Of a DNA stretch of 64,000 nt, positions 12,851 through 25,162 are shown piece after piece. Below the pieces are notes generated by a model. That model did no database searches, was not told where the DNA came from, and saw only the letters and a list, made by a program, of their open reading frames with translations. Both the position numbers and the translations under genes were made by a program. The stretch spans positions 72,557,521-72,621,520 of the forward strand of contig CANTUZ010000001.1 in assembly GCA_947846985.1 (NCBI GenBank). Direction: 5' to 3'. Numbering within the stretch: the stretch's first letter is position 1; every line of letters starts with the position of its first letter. Source of the stretch: Fratercula arctica. Lineage: Eukaryota > Chordata > Aves > Charadriiformes > Alcidae.

Positions 12851-13129
12851 AATTATTCTGTACTTGACATGAGACCTCCAACTACAGTCATCACATTGAA
12901 CAATGCCATGTATTGGCAAGAATTTGAAGATGCGTGCGTCTATGAATGTCTGGATGGGAAAGACTGCCAGAGCTTTTTCTGTTGTTACGAAGAGTGTAAA
13001 TCAGGCTCATGGAGGAGAGGACGGATTCACATAGACATCTTAGAACTGGACTCTTACTCCAGGGTCTTTTTTCCTACATCCTTCCTGCTGTTTAACCTGG
13101 TCTACTGGGTTGGATACCTCTATCTTTAA
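12851..13129 (+). CDS. GABRG1: GABA-A receptor gamma-1 subunit, last coding exon (loop, TM4, stop)
   Basis: The exon starts after a strong acceptor (tttctctcctcag, ending 12850) in phase 0 and reads [20 protein letters not shown]. It continues through the cysteine-rich loop segment [18 protein letters not shown], which in gamma subunits carries the palmitoylated cysteines and binds GODZ and GABARAP. The conserved pre-TM4 segment [20 protein letters not shown] and TM4 ([16 protein letters not shown]) follow, then TAA at 13127-13129. The 92 codons are intact. The [16 protein letters not shown] segment matches gamma-1 and differs clearly from gamma-2, which fixes the gene identity. The frame is open for 20 codons upstream of the acceptor, but that part is the pyrimidine tract translated and is not counted as coding. 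Confidence 0.96.
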   Translation, partial: NYSVLDMRPPTTVITLNNAMYWQEFEDACVYECLDGKDCQSFFCCYEECKSGSWRRGRIHIDILELDSYSRVFFPTSFLLFNLVYWVGYLYL

Positions 13130-15331
13130 ATGTTACCTGTTGTGGTGAAGACTGTTGTGTTTTCACACTGCGGAGGGATGGTGAAAGTGCAGAAAAAGTG
13201 AAGGACACGGTCAGTTTCATCTCAAATTATAAAGGCCACATTAACCTTCACCACCACAGAGCCTGATGAAGAATTTTAATATATAATTGCCTGAAAAAGA
13301 AAAACATGGAAGAATTCTCTCCTTACTGCTATACATTTTAAGGAAAAGATTCTTACAAAATTCAGCTGAATTTGTAGTGTAAGCGATGTTTATGAATAAT
13401 TATTGTATATTAGAATCTCTACTATTCTCCCTTGGCATAGAAGCTATACACAATTCAGGCAAAGGTTAAATATGTCATTTTTGTTCTTCATTCCCATACT
13501 TTCTTCAAAATGCTGCCATATCCCTGAGGCTCAGAGCAACATACACGGGCACTGGCAAATAAGCCAAAGCCGACAAAACCACTCATTTGTATTTAAACTT
13601 GCTTGAGCTGTGTCCCATAGGTTTTGGGAAATATTTAATTGGTGATCTCTTTGCTATAGAGAAACCACCAAAAGACAGTAAGAAATGTCTCTGGTGGGAT
13701 CAAAACATGGACGTTACTTTCTGCAAAGGTCTGGGATTCATAGAATTAGCCAATTACCTACACTTACTGGTTTTAACTTAAGATGAAAAGGCAGAGCTAT
13801 AAGAAAGCTATTATTTTGATATAAATAGAAGACTTGCCTATCTCTGAGGCAGCTCTAGACGTAACTTCTAAAGTTTTTCAAGCTTTTAACTGTCTTTTTT
13901 ATGACTGGCTAAATACAGGATGGTCATTGATTTCTAAAGCAGACCAAGATTCCTGCTTGTTTGTGTTATTGTAGCGGATCATAGTTGATAGGCCATGAGT
14001 AAAGATCACTGTATAATAGCACTAGGAATATGTGACTTTCTTCGGATTGCAATTTACTAAGAAGTGCTCTCATTCTTATTTTTTCTCTCAAAGTTATTTT
14101 ACAAAACATGTGTGCCAAAGGACATTTTTTGATCCTTCCATAAAGTTAAATATTGCAGTCCTTACTCAAGGCAGTTGTTTCCTGGGTGCGAGATGAAGAC
14201 CGAACACTTTTGACTTGAATAGTGCATTACGGGAACTCAACTGTCACACTTGGATTAAACATGGAATAGTTGCCACATGTAGGAAAAGGTTGTTTTCATT
14301 TTTTTCCTCAACTACCGACTATATTTTACCCTAAAAAGCTATTTTGTATTTTTCAAACTTTTGACCATTAAATTCTTAAAGTACACATTTTTTCAAAAAC
14401 TAGTTTTGCAGTGTCAAACTAGATTACAACTTTTACAGACTGTCTCAATAATTGTTACTAAGGAAACAAAACCAATTCAACACTAAATAGCAATGGCTTT
14501 TCACCACCCTTTGGATGACAAATGGTTACAAAGGATTAAGGTTAAAACATATCTAAGAACAAAATTCTAATTTTTTTTTTGCTTCTGGAGGACCTGATAA
14601 TTTTTTTATCATCTCAAAAAATGTGTGTCTCTTCCACACAGTATTTGATAAAAAAATAAGTAATGGATGTGATTGAAGAGCAGTTCCTTTTCTCCTCAGA
14701 CGGAAAAGCCTGCAAACAAGCAAAAACTAATGCAATGGTAATTCTAAAGGAACAGAAATGCTGTCATATTCTTTGAAACATCACTGTCTGTCATTGCTGT
14801 TGCTCTGTGCTTCCAGTGAGTTTTTAATTGAAAAAAATTGATAACACAAAAGTTAACTTTAGTTATTCAAAATATGTTCTTCTGTTTTTCACTTGTCTAA
14901 AACATCAGAAACAGAGCTGAGTTTAGGTGGCGGAGGGAAATCACTTCTCTAAGGACTGACAAAATTCAAATTAGAAGCAAAGAGAAAAAGTATTTTGGGT
15001 CAGGATCAAAACCATATTTTCAGCAAAATCTGCCCAATCTGATGTCTTCTAAACCAATGATAACCTTCTGATTTCAAAATATATGTTGAAGCTTTTGCTA
15101 ACTCTCAGTAGCAAATTACTCTGTAAAATCTATTACTCTGTAAACCTCTGTGCCCTGCACTTTGGAAGTATGGATTTTATTTAATGATAAGAGTTATATT
15201 TTCAGCAGTGCAAGAAGGGGATTGAATTGAAGTTGAATATCCTGGTCTCTAATTGTGAACTAGTCTACTCTAAACAGTCACCGTTAGCCATATTTTGCAA
15301 GAATACTAGAAATATTTCAAGCCCAAATAAA
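13130..15331 (+). other. GABRG1: Probable GABRG1 3' untranslated region, end not fixed
   Basis: Sequence downstream of the GABRG1 stop codon without a protein-coding signal. Possible poly(A) signals are ATTAAA at 14367-14372, followed by T-rich and GT-containing sequence, and AATAAA at 15326-15331, the first canonical hexamer I found after the stop codon. Which one ends the transcript cannot be decided from sequence alone. Beyond AT-rich composition and several T runs I see no structured element. Confidence 0.45.
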
Positions 15332-17783
15332 AGAATGGAAACAGTTATCCCTTAAGGCCCTGATCCTGCAAACCCTCTGCACAATCAATTGATTTTGGTG
15401 GGAGTATTGAGACAGATGAGGCACAAGAAGGTGCTGTCCACTGTTAGATCTTGAACAGTTAAAGTGAGGTTTATTTAGCAATTGCATACTTGAGCGAATG
15501 TCCTGGGAGTAAGTGTGGAATGTTCCCATTTTAGATTATTTTCTTACACTTCTGCTCATTGCTACACATTCCTGCTAAAAGCACGGAATCCCATTAGATT
15601 TTTTGTTGGAAAACTGATTCTGCCAAGTCCATTCATTCATACTGCCTCTGTTTTTTGAGTGCTTTCATAACCAGAAGTTGGAAGCGTATCATTCCACTTT
15701 TTCCCATGGCCCTAACCAAGAAAGAATCTGCAGACAGAACTGGCTTCTGCTCTTACACTGACAGCAGAGGACATATTCTAACGTGTAATATACTCTACTC
15801 TGGGGTTATGTGCAAAAAATTGATTTATATGCAAGGTGAGTGGCCGCAGGCTGGCAGGTTCCAGAATGCATTCCTCTGCTTAGTCCTAGTTGCTCGGTTT
15901 ACTCTTTCTGCTTCACTGCTCTGTGCTTGGGGAGCCACTGAAAAACCATAGAGATCAGGGAAGATAAGCGTTCTAGGCTCTGCATCATTCAAAATGCAAT
16001 CATTCTAGACACTTAGGTAATGTGGTCTGCATATATCTCTGTGCCATATCCTTCTGTAGTAGTGAGAGTATCCTCATTAACCTCCAGATATTCTCTTGCT
16101 CCTTTTGCAAATTGAAAAAAATTAATGCTTTTGGGCACTGTCCCATGAGAAATGTAAGAACCACCTTTTAGCATTTTAGAACATTTTCTTATCACATAAT
16201 TTCATATTCAAGACTTTATTCAACTACTTATTTTTGTTATTTAGTACTTCTTTTTACCCTTCCAAGGAAGAGAAGGGAATGGAAGAAGGCAAAACCAAAT
16301 GACTAGTGAATTGAACACATTTGGATATGTATCTAAAGCCACAAAATCAAGTGTCTTCACATTACATTCTTTCCTTTTTGAAGTTACAGAAAAGATTGTG
16401 AGGGGTTTTTTTAGATAACCAGCTTTTCCCAGGAGGATCTAAAGTCAAACCTGTTACTCTCCCTCTTCAATTAAAAGTCGATGGACAGTGTTTTCCTGCA
16501 TTGAGGGCAGCATTTTCAAGGCAATTAGGAATGTATAAAAATACTGTTCTGCTTAATTCAGTCTTCTCGGCTCTTCTGGCTCTGATGCCTAACATACTGA
16601 CAGCTTCTTCTTTTAAAGCCATTCTTCCAAGAATAAGTGTATAAAAACTTGCAGGCAGTTTATGTTGGCTCCATGTCCAGCGGTAATGTGGAACTGAGGT
16701 ATGCCAGACAATTTTAATGTAACTTTCTAATCAAGAACACCTCAGGCACTTTCATAACCTTTTTTCTCTTAGATGCTCCTTGTCTCCTTCATCAGCTCTC
16801 AACTGTATATTGGTATATTGTACATATCAATTAAAAAAAAGTCAAAAAATCCAGAACCATCTTCAGAGAGACAGTGAAGCTAAAAGGGGAGGAAGAAACT
16901 ATATTTTTTTTTGCTGTGCAGTTCTTATCCATCCCTCTTCTCTTATTCAGTTCTTCCCATTACCTTCCCACAGCTAATTCCAAATCATCCACCTGGTGGT
17001 TTGCACATTCATCAGCTGGAACAGCAGTGACACATGAGCCTTTAGCTGATAAGAAATTATATTTCTGGAACTGGAGGCATCCTGCCAGATAGCTTGGATA
17101 GATAGCTATCTCAAACGCTTTTGCAGCCCTAATGTGTCTCAGAGTCTAGCACCTCATGTCGCTGTATGAATTTATTACAACTCACTTTACTTGGTCATTT
17201 CATGAAGGGAAGGATGCTTATCTCCTTTTACACCGAATTTCACCTTACCTCTAGAAAAATTACTCTGCCCTGCCCATGCTCCAGGTGCAAGACAGCTCTG
17301 AAAGGACCATAGTTGCTGTACTGCTGACTCTTTGGGAAGGGAGACTTAATATTTTAGGATAGATTTCATTAGCCTCACAATCTGGAGGGGTGGTGTTACC
17401 TTCTAAGCTGTAAAACAAAGCACCCACTGCAACTTCTAAAGGCTGTCCATAACAGACTGTACTTTTCTCATTGGCTGCTCTTTCCAGGTTTCCATAAAGC
17501 ATTAAGAAAAGGCAAGCCATATTGACTAATCTTAGCTGCCTACACAATCAGATGATTTTTTTTTTTTTCAAGTTATCTTCTTCTTCTTGCTTACAGTGAA
17601 ATCTTTGTGCCTCTTACATTAGTGCCTTTAGCATTTCTTGATATTGAAGGATGTACTATTCGTGTCCTGAGAGTTAGAAAGAGGGACAGTGACCTTGCTG
17701 GAATTCTTCCTGAGCACCACTGTGTGTGACCAATATTCTAGATCTCTTCAACCTACACCTTGAACATTTCTCTAATGTTTCTC

Positions 17784-17804
17784 TTTTTTTTTTTTTTTTT
17801 TTTT
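17784..17804. repeat. Poly-T run of 21 bases
   Basis: An uninterrupted run of T on the + strand. It could be a simple repeat or the tail of a minus-strand retrocopy, but the sequence after it shows no recognisable gene or SINE body. Confidence 0.9.
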
Positions 17805-19423
17805 ACCAAGCAGTCTGTAGGTTTCTTAATTCCTAAGTAGCAAGAAAACTGGAGTGGGATTTCAGCGGTTTAGCAGAATCCTTCCTTCTTCACTCATCAA
17901 ATTCATTACACCAAGAGATGCAGATCTTAAACTCAAGGCTGATGTCACTTGTAAACTCGTCTGTGTCACTTTCCAGAAGACTGTTTAAAATAGGCAAAAA
18001 ACAAACTATGCATTGGGAATGCATTTCCACAGCTGAAAGCTGAGGTTCTTCTTTAGAGCTTTTTTTTTTAGCCCTGAGTTAGTTTTAGATCCTCCCATAT
18101 TCTTCTTGAAGGGTTCTAGTATATATGTGAAAAATGAAGGCCTTCCTTCAAGACTCAGTGGCCTTAATAGTTTTGCCTTTTCCCCTGGGATCCGTGATTT
18201 GTCTGGACAACAAACAAACAAAGAATCTACTTTCCTTATCATTTAGGACACTTTTCTAGATACTAAAAACAAAACTATGCTTTATGTCTAAAGTGAAATG
18301 ATGTTTTAACAGAAAAAAAATCATCTCTGCATGAACTGCATTGCTTTCACAAGTTAAACAGGAAATTTTTGTACACCATACCTATGGTGGATACCTCAAA
18401 GAGATATGTCACCCTATAACCCTGTCTAGGACTTTGTCCTGAATTAGGGATACATATTGTTCTAATCATCCGATTTACCTAGCAGCTGTTGCTTTAAATG
18501 ACTTTGGATTGTGACTGACTTTGAGAACTTAGTTAGTATCTGATTATATTCCTCAGGGGAGATACCCAAGATCTGTGATGATGTATTCCTTTCTACAAAC
18601 TTAACTTTATTTTATTTTTTCTCTTTTGTTCTGGGTCCTCAAGTCAGCGTCTGTATGCATCTGGAGTCCTCAAGGGTTTTCCTAGAATATATGTGAAATT
18701 AGACAATAAAATTCATCATGAAGTTCGGTGCCTCAGAGTTGGACACCTGAGAATTCTCTACTTTCTATCAAAATGTGGTTTTTGGTCTTCTAACCATTTG
18801 CTATTTTTTGAGGGACAAAGTAAGACAGAAGAAGACATGTGATTATGTTTATTCATATGTCTGGGGGCAGGCTTTCTCAAGGACTGAACCAGGCAAACCA
18901 GGCACTGATACAGTCAGTTATTTGCCAGGTATTCTTTTATCTAGGTAATGAATGAAAATAGCCTGAGGAGCCATAACAGCCTCTTTGGTGTCATGGAAGC
19001 ATTCACATAACTCAGCTGTACTTGGAGGACTAAGCCAGCCTGCAGAGCTGCTTCTACAGGAACCCACGTCCTCCCTTTAGTGTTTAATACAGTGCTTAAT
19101 ACTGTCCTGATGGCTTTTTACCTTCTTGCAGCCGATGGCAGTGGTTGGGAGAGACGAAGCTGTACTGACACAATATATTATAAAATGAAAAGAATGAAAT
19201 ATGCACAGTGAAGCTGGTGACTGCTTGTTACTGAGACTGTTATGATTACAAGTTTTAAAGAAAAGGCCTCTAGGTGTGAGTCAAAAACTTCCTCATCAAT
19301 TAAGATCATTGACCAGAAGAGGGGTTTAAATTAAAATATTCTTACCAGCAAACAGGAGAAGCTTTGGATCATATTCTGGCAGGGTTGGCTATCCACTGAC
19401 TGGCTTCAAAGCTCGTGGAGAGC

Positions 19424-19477
19424 AGATTTGTAACTTAAGTACTTCAAGTGAGATTTGTAGTTTACGTACTTAAAGTG
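19424..19477. repeat. 27-bp tandem duplication
   Basis: Two adjacent 27-bp units starting agatttgta at 19424 and 19451, with four mismatches between them. Both contain a GTACTT core. Function unknown; a simple local duplication is the likely origin. Confidence 0.85.
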
Positions 19478-21449
19478 AGACCTAAAAGAGGAAAATGCCA
19501 AAATTTCTAAATTACATGTTAATAGAAAATGGATGATGAGAGCAATATTGATGACATATTTGAAAAAAAAATGCTGACAAGTGTGGAACAGAGCATGCTA
19601 CAGAGTCCACACAGGCTCCTTAAAAAAATGAGCTGCTGTTGAACTCATGGAAAGCTGGTAAAATAATTGCATCTGATAGGATTAGGCAGAACAGGGAAGT
19701 ATGTTGCTGCCAGACAGAGTGCTCCAAAGGAAACAAAATTTCAGAAGAGCCTTCCAGAAACCAATGCTCCTCTGAACAACAGTGGGAAACTTTGTGCAGA
19801 GAGATTACAGTATCAGTCCCCCATATTCTCTTTTGTAGTCATTAAGGACTCCTGTGACTTTATTGTCATCCATGCTCTCATGCAACACCAGCCCTAAATC
19901 ATGGGCCAACATGTGGCTGTCACAAGAAGGAGCGCTAGGCTGAAGGGACTGTGAGCCCAGTCTGTGGCTATCACAGGCAGTCATCAACCACCTCACATAA
20001 TCCTATTTTAAACTCTCAGTATATTCCTCTGAAAACATTTTTTTCCCAAAATGACAAAATACGGATTTTTTTTTTAATTTTAAGTGAGTGCAATTTTAGG
20101 AATCACATAAAAACTGCCAACTATGTGCCAAATTTAACTTTTCTTATAGAACACAAATAAAGTTTTAGATTTCTAATTGTCCTTCCTTCCTAAGTTTTTC
20201 TTAGGGGTGTGTGATTTCTTTGCTAGCAGTGCAGCTTGTGATGTCATAGTGAAATGAAAGTACAATTATGTGCCCAATGTGCCTTGAATAATACAGGTAG
20301 CACTAGTACCAGTATGTCATTCTAAGTTAGATAGCCATCCTAGTGATTCCCCAGACGGACCTAACCAGAAAAGTCAAACACCCGTGTGCTTCATCTCCTC
20401 AAGTTCTCATGCAACGACTTTCCCTTATCAGCCACATCCATTCCACTTTACTTTGTGTTAAGGAGTAGGGCTGTGCGTCTAGAATACTATTTATATTCGT
20501 ATTTTGATCCCAACATTTGTATTTCTGGATACAAATAAATACACATTATCAGAAAACACAAGTATTGTGTGAATATATTGGGGATTGTATTTTCTTACAA
20601 AAGCTGAGAGCTTAAAAAAATAGAAAAAGACATCTGCAAATCTGCCTAAGAGAAGAGGAGTAGCATGTTACCTTTCTGATAAAGTTCTTGAAAGGAATTT
20701 CAGACGAGTCTTTAAAAATATTTTCAATAGTCAGCATGAGCGGCCAGTAAACTAAAAGATTTGAGACTGAGGTTTATCCATGGGGTTAACAAATACTGGG
20801 AAAAAATCAAAGAGAAATGCACAAATAAGCCATGTCTTTTGCACAAATTGCTTGAATGTAAGGACTTCATAATTTAAAAATTGCAATCAAATTTGGTTTC
20901 AAAACTTTCCCAATCCCAACTTTTCAGTACACTGAAAGCTCATTGTTTAGATCTGCTTACACAGTGAAATTTACTGGTAAAACTATATTCTGCATTTTTG
21001 CAAGTATAATTTCTTTGGCAGACACTTATTGTTAGGTAAGAGTGTTTTCTTGGTCTGTCCTCTTCAAAAGCAATTTAATTCCCACGTCTGTACATTCACG
21101 ACCACAGAATTGCCAGCCTTGACCCACTCCAACTGTGAAATCCCTACTCCTTTTCAGGATTCCAGACCACAGCAACACTGGAGCTGACAGCTGGGCCACA
21201 GATAATGCAGAAACTTCCCAGATTTCTTATAATCCCATGGTGCAATAGGGATTTCCCTGTCTGAGTTATATTTATACTTTCTGTGTGTTCCTACCACTAA
21301 GGCATTTTTTTCCAGAAGACTTTTTATTTCACAAACAACAATTACACCTGGTTCTTCCATAGTCTTTCATTAAGTTTTCACTGAGAAATCTCTTTTCCCT
21401 TCAGGAACTCCACTGTTTTCACTTAGTTTGATGTGCAATTCATGTTTAA

Positions 21450-21694
21450 AAAGGGGAGACTTAGATTGGATATTAGGAAGAAATTCTTTACTGTGAGGGT
21501 GGTGAGGCACTGGAACAGGTTGCCCAGAGAAGTTGTGGATGCCCCATCCCTGGAAGTGTCCAAGGCCAGGCTGGATGGGCTTTGAGCAGCCTGGTCTAGT
21601 GGGAGGTGTCCCTGCCCATGGCAGGGGGGTTGGAACTACGTGATCTTTAAAGTCCCTTCCAACCCTGACAATTCTATGATTCCGTGATTCTGTG
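21450..21694 (+). mobile_element. CR1 LINE 3'-end fragment
   Basis: A plus-strand CR1 3' end. It runs from gacttagattggatattagg through gggtggtgaggcactggaac, gttgcccagagaagttgtgg and gccaggctggatgggctttg to the tail attctatgattccgtgattctgtg. This is the C-terminal ORF2 remnant plus 3' UTR, 5'-truncated to about 245 bp. The diagnostic bases (ggtgtccctgcccatggcag in the 3' UTR) match the subfamily of the 57-kb copy rather than that of the 49-kb copy. Confidence 0.95.
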
Positions 21695-23973
21695 TTTTAC
21701 CCCTATTTGGTGTGCGATAAAACTAGTTGCTAGTACTGGCCTGCCTACCCAAAAATAAATATAGATTCTGGACTTCCTTAATAGCGGCTGACACTTGTTA
21801 TACCACTATTTGACGCACAGTTAGATGGGGTTATGCCCCACTCCTCAGAATAACAGGTAAGCATAACTGTTGCCATGGCTATTTGCCTTCTACATAGTAG
21901 TCCTTAACGCGTGCCACTGTCACAGTGTGAAGACAACGCCAGCTGTTCTTCCTTGCAGAGCTTAACCTGGAACGCCACCTATATTCTTACAACCATTCAG
22001 GGGGACTGACTGCGAGCTGAGCACATCAGCCCTCCATGAGATTTAAGGTGCTCATACTGCCAGATTCAGAAGGCCCTGATACATCTTCCATTTCCTGCCC
22101 AGTAGGCTCGAGTGTGCAATAAAGTATGATGATGAATCGTACCAATAAGTTCTGCCTTTTTATGTTACCCTCTGTCTCACCACCACAAATCTAGTTAAGA
22201 ACTGAATTAGTGCTTGGCAGTTCCAGTTAAAGTAAACTCAGTCTGTGAAATGGAAAATGAGCAAAGCTGAACATCAGGGAGCTATCCAGAATGTTAGGAA
22301 TAAACGGAATAGACATTTTCCTACTGACTGATATTAGAAGACCACTGTCAGTTAATAGCTATAAGTAAAAAACCCTCACATTTTTAAAGTTGGTTGCATT
22401 AGCAGTGCAAAATAATTGATATATGCCAAAGTTTAACATAAAGCAACATCTTCCAGTGGGTTTTTTAATTTATTAATTTGCATGTTTGCTTATTTTTATT
22501 ATCATTTATTATATGTTTGTCCAGACTGCCACAGAACTGGCCTTAAAAGAAAGATTTTTTCATGTAAGTAAAATCTGGGCCAATGTGTGTTTCATCAGCC
22601 CATCCTCTATTTTTCTATAACCAATGCACATCTTAGACACACATTTTTTCATACTATAGTGGCTTCAGCTTCTAGGTTGTCAGAAGATGGATTATTTTTT
22701 ACAAAGAAAGTCTTGGTCTAAGAGCCTCATGGATCATAGTAGAGCTGAAAAGGTACCCTTTGCTAAGGTGTAGCTGAGTTTTCTGGGGTCTTGTAGTTGT
22801 CAGACAGGAGCCAAAGGTCCACCAGACCACAAAAATAAGGCAAATCAAGAAAAAAGGAAATTCTCACCCTTCCTAGGTAAAGGAGGGAGTCCTTGGTATC
22901 CTCTATGTTTTCTCACCTCTAACATCCATTTTTTTCCCCTCCATGACTAAATAGCACTGCTTGAATCAGATAGGGTAGAGTGTTTCTGCTATCTTCACAG
23001 CAGTGAGGGCACTGCAGGCTGTGAAAGCCCAGGCACCACAGTCCTGTGTGCATAGCCACCAGGAGGGGAAACAGCATTGAATTCTATAGAGCTTAGTGTG
23101 GTGGCCACCTGAAACACATGAAGGAGCAGACCCTAAGACACACAGGAGTGGAGGCTGTTGACAGTTCATCCATCAGGCATCCTCAGTGAAAGCAACCATT
23201 AACACACTAATAAAAGATTAGATTTTGTCAGAAAATACTAGGTTTGAATACATCTGACTGTTGGTCGGGGCACTACAGAACCCAGTAGAAACTCAGTTGG
23301 CAAGGTTGATACTCAGCCAAAACCTTACCTCTCCCAAACACTGAGACATTCTGTTTCCAGTATTTTTGACTATGTAATAATGTTGTTTTAAAGATATTAA
23401 TGAATCTTCTACCAGAAAAACTTGGTAAATGTCAGGTCAAATGCTTTGACTGGCAACTTTTGATACAACTCTCCCCTCAAAACAACAACAATTATAGAAG
23501 TTAAATGCAAAATTCCCATCGACTCCCCGATTTTCTAGTGTCCACGCTAGATGAAATGTAAATGAAAGCTGTAATACTTCTTAATTGATCACACAGAGGA
23601 TCTAACTCAGAATCCCCCAAAGACTTGTAGGATTCATACTACATGTATACTGTCATTAGTGCACATTGACGATGCAATTGACAACATACCTCTGAATATC
23701 TTTCAAATGCAGTGAACCATAAGCCATTCAATGGTCTACTCCTGGCCCTTAAAATGAGGATTAAACAGACAGAAAACTCATGGATTTCAGTAAGAAAAAG
23801 CACAGCACGGTACCAGAGCAGACAAACCCTATGCATCAGTACAGGCTGGTAACCAGCTAGCAGAGTAGCGTGAGAAGACAGAGAAGATTGCTGCAATTGC
23901 CAGGCTGAATGTAGTGTGCTCTCACCACAGCTCATGCAACTCTGTAATGTCTATGTTATGGCTGTGTCCTGCA
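21695..23973. other. Intergenic DNA between two CR1 fragments
   Basis: About 2.3 kb with no gene or named repeat visible. A T-rich segment with a TTTATT run lies near 22460-22515. Confidence 0.65.
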
Positions 23974-24537
23974 GATCAAAGGAATTTATTACTGCCCTGT
24001 GCTCAGCACTGGTGAGCATGGGGCACCAATAAATATACTGGTTTTGGTATGTCCTCCCCACCCACATCATCAAGGAAGACACTAAGAAACTAGAGGGGAC
24101 CTGTCAGGCAGCTGCTAAGATGGTCAGGGGCCCAGAGCAGATGGACTATGAGAAGTTGAGGGAACTGAGCTCATTTAGACTGACAAAAAGCAGGCTAAGG
24201 TATATTCCAGTCACAAACTACAACTACTTGAAGGACAGTTACAAAGACATTGGAGTCAAACTCTCACTGTCTTCTCAGTTCTGCTACAGTGCCACAGGAG
24301 GCACAGGCTTCACCTTGGGAGACCCAGGCTGGAGATGAGGAACAGCTTTTGCACAATGCTGGAGGAAAGGGGCTGCCTGGAAGGGCTGTGGAAGCTCCCT
24401 CCACAGAGCCTTTCGAGACCTGGCTGGACAGAGCCTGACCTACTGTTGGTGGGAGTCCCCCTTCAAGCACGAGGTTGAACTCCATGACCTCCAAAAAAAC
24501 CCGACATTCTAATCAATTTTTCTATGATTCTATAAAA
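23974..24537 (+). mobile_element. Old, diverged CR1 LINE fragment
   Basis: This matches the CR1 3' region in order. The block actgccctgtgctcagcactggtgag (C-terminal ORF2, 'ALYSALVRP' region) is followed by a degraded tactg...gtcctcccca stretch. After it come gcagatggactatgagaagt and gaactgagctcatttagactg, then ggctgtggaagctccctccac and gaactccatgacctcc, and a worn octamer tail (ctatgattctataaaa). Several internal gaps and many substitutions make it one of the oldest copies here. Confidence 0.85.
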
Positions 24538-25144
24538 GGAATTTTTTTCAGCAGTTACCTTTGCCATAAATATTCAACTAGATACATAGTGAACAATGAC
24601 CTAACTAAAGCCAACATACAAGCTATCTGCTTTGGCATTGCTGCTATTGTTCATTCTCTGAATGATTTCTCTTTTTCTATAGCACATAAAACATGTCAGG
24701 AATCACATTATGCTTTCCTAGTGAGACCTCTCAATGCCATCTGGAGAACTGGATTTTCTTATGACTATGCAAAGTACCAGTTTGAACATGTATTTATGTC
24801 AATTAATTTTTTTAATGTATATTGCTGCCCCAGTTTTATCAAATAAACCAAATTTGTTCATTATGCAACTTTTAGAAGAAGCATCTGATACTATCCCAAT
24901 CTTATTTTCCCTTGTAAATTGGTAAATTATACTATTTACATATCACATTGCATGAAGGAAAACCTCTAGCTGCTTTTAGGAGGTAACCCACATGCTATGT
25001 TTCTACACAAATTCAGACTGCAATAGGCAAAAGTATTAACTTTGAACATTGAAATGTGTGACTGAGTAACAGGTTCACTGTTACAGAGAATCTGTGGTGT
25101 GGTTCAGCTGTGTGAATGTCAGAAGATACTTCAACGTATGAAAA

Positions 25145-25162
25145 AAACAAACAAACAAACAG
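25145..25162. repeat. (AAAC)n microsatellite
   Basis: A short run of about four to five AAAC/ACAA units, followed by an interrupted continuation (agcaaacaaaacccc). Confidence 0.85.

Larger units (their letters stand above)
15332..21449. other. Intergenic DNA downstream of GABRG1
   Basis: Six kilobases of AT-rich sequence with short chance reading frames only. It includes a 21-base T run at 17784-17804 and a 27-bp tandem duplication at 19424-19477. I see no gene, RNA gene or interspersed repeat that I can name. Confidence 0.7.

Noticed and set aside
17784..17830. Poly-T read as the tail of a minus-strand processed retrocopy
   Set aside because: No gene-like or SINE body and no flanking target-site duplication could be seen; a simple T run is enough.
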